DNA of 22,041 nucleotides from Elysia marginata (Eukaryota > Mollusca > Gastropoda > Plakobranchidae): the NCBI GenBank assembly GCA_019649035.1, contig BMAT01004921.1, positions 615,777 through 637,817 of the forward strand, given 5' to 3'. Each line of letters begins with the position of its first letter. Within the stretch, counting starts at the first letter, position 1. Of the stretch, positions 1 through 8,891 are shown one piece after another. Position numbers and translations under genes: made by a program. Below the pieces are notes generated by a model. It saw only the letters and a list, made by a program, of their open reading frames with translations, was not told the DNA's origin and did no database searches.

Positions 1-375
1 ACGAAGCCAAATTTCCCGAAAGGGATTAATAAAGTGTATTAAAAATAAATCGGATGGTAGATGTATTGATGGGTGGGCTGATGGATGGATTGATGGGTGG
101 GTTGATGGATGTGTGGGTGGCATGGACGGAAGAGGAGAATGGATGGGTGGGAGGGTGACCTTGCCTTTTTTAGTCCAAAAATATGCAAGTTAATATTATA
201 TTAATTTGTAGTATGCTCCGACAATGCTGAGAATTTACCTTTGTGATGTAATCATAAAAACCATCAATAAATAGATACATACACACATACATACATGAGT
301 AGGAAGATAGAAAAACAGTTAATTAGACAAGTACAAAAGCGATTATAAATCATTAATTTTATTTACTTTTCCCAG
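1..375. other. Intron sequence upstream of exon 1
   Basis: No coding signal. It holds an imperfect GATG/GGTG-rich minisatellite (about 52-155), then AT-rich sequence with short CATA repeats near 276-296, and ends in the exon 1 acceptor. Confidence 0.6.
52..155. repeat. GATG/GGTG-rich imperfect minisatellite
   Basis: Repeated short units such as GATGGGTGGG and TGATGGATG with many substitutions, on the G-rich + strand. It lies in the intron before exon 1. Confidence 0.75.
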
Positions 376-457
376 CGCGAATGTGGTGAAGGTCTTAAGT
401 GTGCAAGAGAAAGAGAATGCACAGCCGATGGTTGTTATGTCACTGCTAGATGTGCAG
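376..457 (+). CDS. Internal exon 1: cysteine-rich segment, family not recognised
   Basis: An acceptor (pyrimidine-rich, ending TTTTCCCAG) precedes 376 and a strong donor (CAG/GTAAGT) follows 457. Read from phase 0 to phase 1, the 82 bp encode 27 residues with five cysteines, beginning RECGEGLKC and ending CYVTARCA. A second frame is also open, but only this one is cysteine-rich and joins in phase with the next exon. The spacing resembles small disulfide modules of secreted proteins, but I do not recognise a named family. It lies upstream of the papilin-type repeats, so it probably belongs to the extracellular part of the same protein. Upstream exons are outside the window. Confidence 0.6.
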
Positions 458-814
458 GTAAGTATTCTTTCAATATTTTCATAATGAATGTGTTAGGATT
501 TAATGCTACCTGCCCGTTTTTAGTTCGTTTTCTTTTTCAAATAGTTTTACGTGTACCACAAATTTGGAAAGCGTAGGTAATATTCGGCCCATGAAACTTA
601 TTTTGATTTTCAAAGAATAGTACTTAACTTTCATTTTTTCGGAGAAGGGGTGGTATTGTTTTTTTTCTTTAGATGTTGCTTGTTTTCATGAAGTACAATT
701 AAATTTTGCGGTTTTGATAAGCTTCTTTTTGCTTTATGAGTCTCGAATATGGTAAGCACAGTTTTTTTCTTTATTTTTGATCATATTCATTCCATTTCTC
801 ACTTCATTTTGCAG

Positions 815-907
815 CATCGTCTATCAGATATCCGTGCGACCGAAATCCCTGTCCCAGTTATGAAGATTGTGTTAATGACGGCCAGGGACACATGTGTGCT
901 GCCCCAG
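815..907 (+). CDS. Internal exon 2: cysteine-rich, EGF-like half module
   Basis: The acceptor is TTCATTTTGCAG before 815 and the donor is CCCAG/GTAATC after 907. The 93 bp keep phase 1 on both sides and encode 31 residues with four cysteines in an NPCPSYEDCVNDGQGHMC context. The NPC...C...G.G..C pattern recalls part of an EGF or follistatin-type module, but it is too short to assign. Together with exon 1 it makes a nine-cysteine unit just before the papilin-type repeats. An overlapping + strand ORF (749-976) starts in the intron and reads a different frame, so it is not the protein. Confidence 0.65.
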
Positions 908-1485
908 GTAATCCGAGACATGAAACATAATTATCTAAGGTTTTTTGGTTTTGCGTTTTCTTTCGCACAACATTAGCACCTCTGAAATTCCCCGTGCTTT
1001 GAAAAAAGCACATTGTTTGCTCTTTCTCGTTCTGTTCTATGCCTTCGATGGTTTTGTTTTTTATTGAACATTTTCTAGCTTTCCTCGAAAAGAGAGAAAG
1101 GTTGCTGCGTATAAATTCTATTAATGTCGTTTTCAAAGATATAGTGAGTTCCTAAACATTATTATTTTCCGATTATTAACACAAACATGAAGCTTGAAAG
1201 AAGTACAACTGACTTTGCCAGGGTTTAAATAAGGCTTCCATTACCTGCACCACGCGGCTTATTTGATAATCAATAGCATTTGAAGTGTCAAGCAAGTATC
1301 AGATTTTAGCGAATGGGCCTCCCATTTTTAAATTCTCATTACATTCTGTTACACTTTTGCTTTGTTAATTTACCTTCAATAGGAACTTTACAGATTATTG
1401 CTGCTGCTTTGCCAAATGACACAAGCTTGACACAAGCCTTAAAATTCAATAAGTGCATTTTTTTCGCATTTCCAACAAAACTTAC
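908..1485. other. Intron between exons 2 and 3, first part
   Basis: AT-rich and non-coding as far as I can tell. Short ORFs on both strands overlap each other and lack domain signatures. The rest of this intron is a palindromic MITE (1486-1740) and unremarkable AT-rich DNA to 2118. Confidence 0.5.
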
Positions 1486-1740
1486 AAACCTGTGGCCCCA
1501 TGCATGAACCTGATAAACCACATTTCTTTAACAATGAGATAAAGGTACGAGCAAGTAATTCATAGAGTGATTTATTACATATAATTAAATGACTGTAGTG
1601 CATAATGTCTAGGGTCCCAAATAATGCCCTGTAACTTAGTCACCTGCTAAGTGTTCTTAGTAAAAACCAAACTTTGGCCGTAAATATCTCCGTTTCACAT
1701 CCGTGTGGGTTACCAGGTTCATGCATGAGACCACAGATTT
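1486..1740. mobile_element. Palindromic MITE with about 36-bp inverted ends
   Basis: The left end (AAACCTGTGGCCCCATGCAT and on) and the reverse complement of the right end (AAATCTGTGGTCTCATGCAT and on) match over roughly 36 bases with few differences. The shared core is ATGCATGAACCTG. The 255-bp element has no coding capacity, as expected of a MITE. No clear target duplication is visible, so its superfamily cannot be named. Confidence 0.65.
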
Positions 1741-2118
1741 ATTTAATATAAAAAGCGAACGGGAAAAGGAAAAATTATCATAGGTTTTCTGACATCAAAA
1801 GAAACAGTTAAAAGAAAAAGGATGCTTTTTCAATACCAAGAATAAATTAAGCAAGGCTAGTATTGTCTTGGCGGCAAGAAGTCCCATAGTAGATAGGTCT
1901 GAGCTATCTAAGGCTGTGATAAGGCGAATAAAAAAAATAAGACTTTAATTAATACGCATTCCTCTTTTGTTGTGGAGCCGAAAGTCCACCATCAAGATTA
2001 AGGAAGTCATACAAACTGGTCGTTGATTAATAAATTATCAATTTTAGACAAACAGCCACCTGTGCGCCCATATTAAAAAGATAAAGTTTCTATTTTACGT
2101 TTTACCACCTGTTTTCAG

Positions 2119-2234
2119 TGAGCTACCAGAGACGTCAGACCGTTGTCCTCGGGTGTTCCCAGTCTAAATATGGATGTTGCTCAGACCGAACAACCCCTGC
2201 CACCGGACCAGACATGGAAGGGTGTAGCTGTCAG
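2119..2234 (+). CDS. Internal exon 3: papilin-type repeat 1 and start of repeat 2
   Basis: The acceptor is CCTGTTTTCAG before 2119 and the donor is CAG/GTAAAT after 2234. It enters in phase 1 and leaves in phase 0. After a linker (VSYQRRQTVVLG) it encodes repeat 1 at 2154-2225, with key residues C-SQSK-YGCC-SD and a closing MEGC. The next residues, SCQ, open repeat 2, which finishes in the following exon. The C-x4-Y-G-C-C-x-D core followed by a Cys about 14 residues later is the small repeat found between the thrombospondin and Kunitz regions of insect papilin and lacunin. These are secreted extracellular matrix proteins. Confidence 0.85.
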
Positions 2235-2385
2235 GTAAATATCTTGTCTGAAGAAACATCGATGTTATGAATAACTAGCAGCTTAATACTCGTTTTCACG
2301 AACCTTTATTCGTTCGGAATTTGAATGTTTAATTTAATTATACATGTAAGAGATGCTTTAGTTTTTTTTATAATCAAAACAACAG

Positions 2386-2464
2386 TGAGAAAAAGAGAGA
2401 GAGAGAGAGAGAGAGAAGGGAAGAGGGAGACAGAGAAAAAGAAGGAGAGAGCGAGAGAGAGATA
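2386..2464. repeat. GA-rich microsatellite
   Basis: An imperfect (GA)n tract with interruptions of AAA and GGG in the intron between exons 3 and 4. ORFs on the opposite strand here (Leu/Ser runs) are artefacts of the repeat. The remainder of the intron to 2873 shows nothing else. Confidence 0.85.
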
Positions 2465-2873
2465 TAGAGTGTGAGAAAGACAAGCAGATAGACATTAGGA
2501 CAATGACGAAATAGTAGACGATTATCAATAAAACAGTCAGGCGGATTTGTTGCGATGTAAACAGAAGAAGAAGAAAAAAATGAAAAAGATAACGATGCAA
2601 TAGAAAGTAAGAAAGATGAGAAAACGGGTGGGGCGCGAGGACAGAAAATAATGGGTCAGTGTAGTTCCTAAAGTATCACCTAGAGAACATGAAATAATGC
2701 TCCACAAAACTCGTAAATAAAAACCAGTGGTATTTTAAGCAACTCGTGTAATTTTGTGCACATTAAAAATTTGACAGTTTGAACGCTGTCAAGTAAGTAT
2801 TTCTCATTTACTGGGTCTACACCTCTATTGGGTATCATGCCTATAGCTACATTTGCCTCTATATCATCACCAG

Positions 2874-3201
2874 ACGACCAGATACGGCTGCTGCCCCGAT
2901 GGTGTTACGGCTGCCGAGTACGATCGTAGCAACTGCGAGGACCAGGTCGAGGGCTCCGGGGCCGAGGTGCCGTGTGAACGTACTGCTCACGGATGCTGCG
3001 ATGATGGGGTCACCCCCAGGGGTGTGGCCGGTTGTCCAGACTCCAGGGAAACAACCGACCACAGAGACCGAGGCGTGTCTTGTGAGCGTACTGTCCACGG
3101 GTGCTGCCAGGACGGTGTCACCATCCGCGGCATAGCAGGCTGCCCAGAAGATCGACCAGTTCCGTCTGTCCGAAATTCGACAGAAGTAGCATCAGCGAGA
3201 C
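2874..3201 (+). CDS. Internal exon 4: papilin-type repeats 2 (rest), 3 and 4
   Basis: The acceptor is CATCACCAG before 2874 and the donor is GAC/GTAAGA after 3201, entering in phase 0 and leaving in phase 1. The 328 bp complete repeat 2 (TTRYGCCPDGVT, closing Cys at 2934-2936). They then encode two 21-residue repeats, 3 at 2973-3035 and 4 at 3081-3143. Both have the form CER-T-x-HGCC-x-DGVT-x-RG-x-AGC. Repeats 3 and 4 are alike in DNA as well as protein, so they look like a recent duplication inside the exon, and both lack three residues seen in repeats 1, 2 and 5. The exon is GC-rich compared with its flanks. A Ser/Arg-rich tail leads to the Kunitz region. Confidence 0.9.
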
Positions 3202-3320
3202 GTAAGAACTACCGGAACTATCCTGATAGTTTCTCCCTCCCACACCTACCTTCACGCTCACAAATCAAGTTGAAACTTAGTTTTTTAATCCGCCCAAAGT
3301 GAAAGTTTTTTTTATTTCAG

Positions 3321-3338
3321 TGTTACAGTGGGCAGCTG
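3321..3338 (+). CDS. Candidate 18-bp microexon between repeats and Kunitz 1
   Basis: A very strong acceptor (a run of T, then ATTTCAG) ends at 3320, and a strong donor (CTG/GTAAGA) starts at 3339. Between them lie 18 bp, a multiple of three, in phase 1 on both sides like the gene's other shuffled exons. Included, it would add about six hydrophobic-leaning residues (LLQWAA) between repeat 4 and Kunitz 1; skipped, the frame is unchanged. The preceding intron would be only 119 bp, far shorter than the others here, which counts against it. It could be an alternative microexon or a chance pairing of splice sites. Confidence 0.35.
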
Positions 3339-3655
3339 GTAAGAGCAGGCTTTTAAAAAAAATTACAATATACATTTTCTCTCACAGTTAACTCTATATT
3401 TATTCATTTGGCCATGCAAGTTCTGTTCAAAGCATTTAAAAAATTAAAAAGTAAGATATGAAGAAATTGTCAGCTTTCCAATTTAAAATGTAGTATCTTT
3501 TGTTTTAAGACTATGAAACAACTGGGCTTTTAGGTTCACAATTTCGTGTTAACTTAAAACTTCATCTTTCAATATCATTCTGCAAACTTATTGGTTGGTT
3601 GTTTTTTTTTTAACAAGAACGTCGTGCATAGTAAATGGTGTTCGGTGTATTTCAG

Positions 3656-3868
3656 CGGCTTCCTGCTTGGTGACTCCAACACGAGGCCTTTGCGGGGCAG
3701 AATGGTTGAAACGGTTTACATACAACAGTGAGAAAGAAACTTGTGAGTTCTATTGGTGGGGCGAGTGTGGTAGCCAGGAGAATCTGTTCCTCTCCAAGGA
3801 GGAGTGCGACGCTCAGTGCACCAACGCAGCAGTCGTTGTCACCACAGATGATGGGGAGGAGACTGGAG
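3656..3868 (+). CDS. Internal exon 5: Kunitz domain 1, degenerate reactive site
   Basis: The acceptor is GTGTATTTCAG before 3656 and the donor is GGAG/GTGTGT after 3868, phase 1 on both sides. Six cysteines run from 3664 to 3819 with spacing 8-16-7-12-3; the usual Kunitz spacing is 8-15-7-12-3, so the second loop has one extra residue. The residue after the second Cys (P1) is Gly rather than Lys or Arg. The near-invariant Gly before the fourth Cys is Glu (WWGEC). By family rules it should keep the disulfide fold but not act as a standard trypsin inhibitor. A short acidic Val/Thr tail follows (VVVTTDDGEETG). Confidence 0.88.
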
Positions 3869-4849
3869 GTGTGTACAGTTCTTAACACTCGGGCATTCTT
3901 CTGCGATTATAGTGCGCTTAAGACCTATTTCCTGCTTTATAGGATTAGCTTAAATATTTGCCTTTAAAAAGTGTCAACATATTGGTTTAATAGGATTTCA
4001 GCACCATTTAAGTTTAACATCTTCAAAATAAAATAGTGTTTGTCCTTTTTACACTACCTTTTTAGGTTTTCATGTTAACATTTTTATGGATTTTTCAAGA
4101 CTGCCTTTGAAAATGTATTGCCATTCTGAACATTTATTGTATGTCTTATTGGAACTGTTGGTATGGATGAATTTGCAAAAAGAAACATATTCCTTATTAA
4201 TTTCGGAGAAAATTCTATTTTATTTTTTGTTAAGTATTTGACAAAGGAACGGTGTCGTGTTGTGAAACCATCATCAATGTTTTGAAAAAAGTTAGTTCAA
4301 ACAAATAAAAGCACTCAATGCTTATTATTGATTTGACTAGAAAATCTTATGGTTAAAATGGTTTGTACCTTCTCAGCAGATAGGTCAGTCAAAATGCTTG
4401 AGATTATTTTGTGATTAGGAGAAGTTTTGGAATTTGCACAAACCTAAGGTAAAAATGAAATAGTTGGGGGTAGAATAAAACATTTTCTTACCGAATATGT
4501 ATCTTAATCAAGTTTATTATCAGAGAGCTTGTTGTAATATATTTTTTGTTCCTGAGCAGATGGCATGGGGAGTATTTAACTTTATAAAAAAACTTGGAGC
4601 TTTTTAAGGTCATTAATTCTCAAGGTAATGTGGATGAAACTTTGAAACTTTCCTTATCGATGTCATGGACATTTCTTTTGGTCGTATTTTTTTACTCCCA
4701 TTATTTTCAAGCTCTTTTCATTACATTAACAGAGTAAAGGTCATCGAATGATGGCAGGCAGCATTATGTTATATAATAAATTATATATTATTTTGCTGTT
4801 TGGTTATCATAGTTTAGTTATTTTTTGTCTTGCGTAGTTATACTTCCTT
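3869..4849. other. Intron between exons 5 and 6, first part
   Basis: AT-rich sequence without an ORF, splice-bounded coding segment or clear repeat that I can recognise. A LINE relic follows from about 4850. Confidence 0.5.
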
Positions 4850-5510
4850 CCCAAACTGCTTTCCCACTGACTTGCTCGTTTGTACAATGCATCCACGTGG
4901 GATGTTCATTTAAGTTTGTTATCTATCACTACTCTTAAATATTTATAAACATTAGTTATTTTAATACTTTGGTTATTAATTTGTAGTATTTTCCTCTGAA
5001 ATCCACAATGAATTCTTTTTTTATTACCTTCACCTTAAGAAATTTGTTATCACAACAGCTGGCGAATCTGTCTACCTCTTCAAAATAGGTGGACTCATTA
5101 TTAAATTTTAAACCTTGAACGGATGTGTCGTCAGAAAAATTAATTGATATGAAGTTGGGAGAGGATGTTCTATAATCATCTTTATAGATGCTATTAAGGA
5201 CGACTGACAAAACACAACCCAGTGGCGCACCATTGGCAGTGACAATTTTTAGATATGTTATCATAAAGGCAGACATAATTAAATTCTTTCGGTGAAGAAA
5301 CCAAATATCCATTGAGACATATGAGAGGAAAACTGTAAGCAAAATGAGCTTTTTAGCAATCAAATGGGATCTGATGGAATTAAAGCACTCGAAAAATCAA
5401 TAAAAATGCCCTGACATATTTTTAGGAGTTTCGAGGTGTTTAGGAGATAGTTGATAAATATCCAACTACATCTTCTATGCTTCTATCAGCTTTGCCGGCA
5501 AACTGATATG
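4850..5510 (-). pseudogene. LINE reverse transcriptase relic
   Basis: Read on the minus strand, a decayed non-LTR reverse transcriptase is visible. An early conserved patch (GKADRS-EDVV) lies near 5465-5505. The ORF at 4956-5363 holds GAPLGCVLSVVL and the catalytic-box relic FSDDTS, where the family has F/Y-A-D-D. KVKVIKKEFIVDFR follows. After a frameshift, KITNVYKYLRVVIDNKLK and, beyond an in-frame stop, HVDALYKRAS continue to about 4850. The order matches the RT of CR1/L2/jockey-like LINEs. Stops and frameshifts make it dead. It lies antisense in the intron before Kunitz 2. Confidence 0.85.
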
Positions 5511-5983
5511 GATATAGTAGTTGGCATACTTGGACTAGTTGGAACAAAAGTTTAGAAAGCGTTTTATTCAAGGATTATTTGAAGAGTACAGTGGTCATTG
5601 CAATTGGTCTGAGGCCATTCATACAGGATATGGAAGATTTTTGGGGTATGTGATGCGCCGTAGTCTAACGGCAAGTGTGCACTGAAATGTTGATTCTAAG
5701 TCAGTTTCCGTCTCTATAGTAGGTATTGCCGCGACTTTAGAATAAAGCGCTAATGTCAACAGCTGGTGTTCCTGTAATATTTGTAAATTTATGGCTGCTG
5801 GAACACTTTTTTTTGGTTTTTTTTTTTAGCTCTATTTTTATAATTTCATACACCTATCTTTTTTTTAGCAAACCACACGAATCCACAGTAAACTATGTAT
5901 TATATTTTAAACTTTGTTTATTGATGCTGATTACTTAACCCTACGGGCTCAAATCTGAAAGCTAATATTTTTCCGACCCACAG
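5511..5983. other. Intron between exons 5 and 6, last part
   Basis: AT- and T-rich intronic DNA. The region 5656-5740 has a faint tRNA-like look but no convincing B box. No coding signal. Confidence 0.45.
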
Positions 5984-6259
5984 ATTTTATGAATATCTGT
6001 GACATGCCAATGGACCCTGGCCCGTGCAGAGCTCGCAAGATCAGATACCATTACAGGGCGCAGGAGCGCCGCTGTGTTCGCTTCAACTATGGCGGTTGTC
6101 AAGGCAACGAGAACAATTTTGAGACTCTTTGGGAGTGCCAGAAAGAGTGCCTGTACGAAGGCAAACAACCAGAGCCGACAACAACCACCCCCACTACCAC
6201 CACCTCCACAACAACAACAACAACGCAAGCTCCAGAAACTACGCCTGTTGCAGTCGAAT
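5984..6259 (+). CDS. Internal exon 6: Kunitz domain 2 (P1 Arg) plus Thr-rich linker
   Basis: The acceptor is CCGACCCACAG before 5984 and the donor is GAAT/GTGAGA after 6259, phase 1 on both sides. Six cysteines from 5998 to 6150 have perfect Kunitz spacing 8-15-7-12-3. The reactive site reads GPC-RAR, so P1 is Arg, and the conserved NYGGCQGNENNF block is present. This predicts a working inhibitor of trypsin-like serine proteases. About 28 residues of Thr and Pro follow, encoded by ACA/ACC-rich triplet DNA and suited to O-glycosylation. They act as a stiff spacer before the first Ig domain. The last exonic base is T rather than the usual G, but the frame requires this donor. Confidence 0.93.
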
Positions 6260-6679
6260 GTGAGATATTCTGTTTCCACTAACTCTTTCAAAATAGAGCA
6301 TAATTAATTTTGATTTCAGATATATCAGCTTGGGGGGTATCTGCAATGTGTCAACTTGCAAGGCATACCAATGACTGAAGCGTAAAAGTTACACTGCGGG
6401 GGCAGAATGTAATTTAAATTCAGCCTTTAGCTCTTAAGATCTTATTAATATCTATTAAGTAGGGTTAAGCTATTAAGTTTGGGTTACTGTAGTTTTTGAA
6501 GCTGAGTTAGTGAATATTGCTCAAAAATAAGTCTTTAACAATTGATACATTCTCTTTCCAATCCAGTCTAGAATCGCCTCCGAGATTGCTGTTCGGACAT
6601 ACACTCGCTTAAATGAGCTAAAATTAACTCTTGTTTGAATGATTGATTAAATGTTCCCAAACCTTCTAGAAATCTTCGT

Positions 6680-7092
6680 TCGGAAAATAAACCTATCATG
6701 ACAAGACCGAAAACAAGTTTGAAATGTTTTGGTGACAGATCTTTTACCACACTGGTCGTAATATGTGGAACAACCTTCCGTGTTCCAGAGTGTTACTTCG
6801 AAATCTTTGTCTGCTTTCAGGAAGAACCTTTCGCCAATTTCTTTTGAGATAATTTTATTTATTTTTGTGATTGATCTCTATACATTCACATTTATATTTT
6901 TAACGTATAATGTTTAATGTGATAGTACAGACATTTGTAAATAATGACATTGTTTTATATCATCATAGTTCACTTTATGACATCTGCTGTTGTAGTTGGT
7001 GCAATTTTTGTGTGATGGTTCTTTACTGCCAGTTTTTATATAAAGCTCTTTGAGCATCCCTAGAAAGGGGCACCATATAAATGTTATTTATG
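6680..7092 (+). mobile_element. LINE 3' end fragment
   Basis: On the + strand a degraded C-terminal tail typical of LINE ORF2 can be followed (KTSLKCFGDRSFTTL, with a nearby relic of the WNNLP motif at about 6760-6775, frameshifted). A 3' UTR ends in the motif AAAGCTCTTTGAGCATCCC and ATATAAATGTTATTTA near 7041-7092. That ending is typical of CR1/L2-like elements in marine invertebrates. The + orientation is opposite to the RT relic at 4850-5510, so they are separate insertions. The fragment stops about 20-25 bases before the exon 7 acceptor. Confidence 0.65.
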
Positions 7093-7114
7093 TGTTTATT
7101 TATATGTCCTACAG

Positions 7115-7191
7115 TGGACATGCGAGGGCCGCCTTATGTGTGGGAAGGTTCGGAGTTCACAGTTAGCTGCACAGTGACTGGGCCTGATCAG
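7115..7191 (+). CDS. Internal exon 7: Ig domain 1, N-terminal half
   Basis: The acceptor is TATGTCCTACAG before 7115 and the donor is CAG/GTAGGA after 7191, entering in phase 1 and leaving in phase 0. The 77 bp encode the first strands of an Ig domain: GPPYVWEGSEFTVSCTV, with the first conserved Cys at 7168-7170. The matching Trp and second Cys are in the next exon. The acceptor lies within roughly 25 bases of the end of a LINE 3' tail, which therefore supplies most of the sequence just upstream of the splice site. Confidence 0.8.
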
Positions 7192-7533
7192 GTAGGACTG
7201 AACCTCGTACATTCAACACGCTTTAAATAAGTTTACTGTCTATATGTTGACTGGAATTAGGGTTGTCTCGCATCTTAGGAGATGATAATGACAGTTTGGA
7301 TCTTTTTTCTATTATATTAAGATTTTTATTCAATAATAGTACCAATTATTATTATAATCATTATAATTGTTGTTGTTGTTATTCTTTTCGCGAAAAAGCC
7401 ACCGATTCTACCCCACACAGCGAGTTGCATGTTTATGAATCATTCTCATAGCTGGCAATTTAATGTCTATACAGAATGTGTTAATGTTAAAAATTGCTTT
7501 TATCAAAAAGCATTATCTCTAATTCAACGCTAG

Positions 7534-7741
7534 ATTTCTGTGGATTGGTTTGTGAACGGTCTTCCATTGAATGCCTCGGACCCCAACATCGGCATCCGCC
7601 GCACAAGCTCCTACTCTTCTGGTGGTGAGCAGCAGACATCTGAGGTGGTGGTGAACGAAGCAAAGCAGGAGAACGCAGGAACATACGTCTGCCGTGCCAA
7701 CTCAGAGGTCAGCCAAATGGTGGTGATCGTCAGACCCAGAG
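7534..7741 (+). CDS. Internal exon 8: Ig domain 1, C-terminal half
   Basis: The acceptor is AATTCAACGCTAG before 7534 and the donor is CAGAG/GTGAGG after 7741, entering in phase 0 and leaving in phase 1. It holds the core Trp (VDWFVNG, TGG at 7546-7548) and the tyrosine-corner motif EN-AGTYVCRA with the second Cys at 7690-7692. With exon 7 it forms a complete I-set-like Ig domain. One N-glycosylation sequon (NAS) is present. The intron splits the domain between strands B and C, which is common for Ig exons. The donor is the first copy of a motif repeated downstream in a minisatellite. Confidence 0.9.
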
Positions 7742-8423
7742 GTGAGGAAGAAACATCTAGTAGCCTTGTAGCTTAACCTTAGAGGTGGGTGATAGCGATA
7801 TAGTGGTCATGTAACTTAGCCTTACAGGTACATGTAAGAAGCAAAGATTTAGTAATCTTGTAGCTTAGGCCTAGATTTGAGGAGAAAAAAATCTAGTAGC
7901 CTAGTAGTTTAGGCCTAGAAGTGAGTAGCGAAGATCTAGTAGCCGTGTAGTTTAGGCCTAGAAAGGAGTAGTGAAGATCTAGTAGTTTGTAGTTCAGACT
8001 GTGGGTTGACTTTTAAAGAAGATAAAATTTCAGTTTCTTAGACTTAGCGAAGACACTAGTGTCTCAGTAGCTTGACTTAAAGATGAATAGCAAAGACACT
8101 TCAACTTATTAACTAATACTTACAGACAAGAAGCAAAGACAGTTGAATTTGTTAACTTATGCGTACAGATGAGAAACAAAGACACTCGAATTTATTAACT
8201 TAAATGTTCAGATGAGAAGCAAATACACTAGAATTCGTTAACTTAAACGTACATATGAGAAGCAAAGACACTAGACTTAAACGTACATATGAGAAGCAAA
8301 GAGACTGAAGTTTGATAACCTAAACTTACAGATGAGAAGCAAACACACGTAAAGACAAGCACACACAAGAACTTGTTAACTTCAACAGACAGATACGTAG
8401 CAAAGACACTAGAAGCAAAAGAT
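7742..8423. repeat. 43-45 bp minisatellite starting at the exon 8 donor
   Basis: About 15 diverged units. Early units carry GATCTAGTAGCCTTGTAG and TTAGGCCTAGA; later ones carry GATGAGAAGCAAAGACAC and GTTAACTTAAAC. The two blocks align to each other, so they appear to be one array that has diverged. The first unit begins at the splice donor of exon 8 (GTGAGG at 7742). Donor-like copies recur at 7785 (AGAG/GTGGGT), 7828 (ACAG/GTACAT) and 7921 (AGAA/GTGAGT). No ORF is maintained across it. Confidence 0.8.
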
Positions 8424-8807
8424 TTGTATTAGGGAAACGTGCAGCTTAAAAGCGCTGCTAATTAAACAAGATTAATGTCTCAAGTTTTGTGCTCAGATCA
8501 GAAACATATTATTGAACTAATTTACGAAAGAAGCAAATAATTTGCGTTGTTAATATGGCAAAGATTTTGTCTCTATTTTTTTTCTTTTTGTCCATTTTTA
8601 GCATCAAACCTTTTAGTTTAATTATGCCCTACCCAGTCAACTTCTTTAATTTTTACCAATAATAGTGAAAGAAAAAAAGAAAGAACACAATAGATTGGAA
8701 CAAAAGTATAAGTGAAAAAGAACAGATAAAGAAGGAAGCAGGTTATAGGAAGTTTCCTCTAGAAGTTAAGTACTCTATATTTCTTTTTCAATTTTTTTTA
8801 TCAGCAG

Positions 8808-8891
8808 TGAGAGCGACCACGCGTCCTCCGACAACGACAACAACAACGAGGACGATAACATTCGGGCCTGAGGTCGTGGTGGGACGTACCC
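8808..8891 (+). CDS. Internal exon 9: Thr/Pro-rich linker between Ig domains
   Basis: The acceptor is TTTTTTATCAGCAG before 8808 and the donor is ACCC/GTGAGT after 8891, phase 1 on both sides. The 84 bp encode 28 residues with no cysteine: RATTRPPTTTTTTRT followed by a short TFGPEVVVG stretch. Its job is presumably a mucin-like spacer between Ig 1 and Ig 2. Thr runs are encoded by ACA/ACG triplets. An upstream CAG, three bases earlier, could be an alternative acceptor adding one residue. The assignment rests on splice signals, phase and similarity to the Thr linkers of exons 6 and 14. Confidence 0.7.

Noticed and set aside
2358-2600. Minus-strand ORF with Leu/Ser runs and apparent membrane stretch
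   Set aside because: It is the GA microsatellite read on the opposite strand; no domain, no splice context.
5656-5740. tRNA gene or SINE head
   Set aside because: Two mismatches in the A box and no convincing B box or cloverleaf.
5962-6291. Minus-strand ORF opposite Kunitz 2
   Set aside because: Shadow of the exon; its Cys/Gly runs come from the Thr triplets read backwards.
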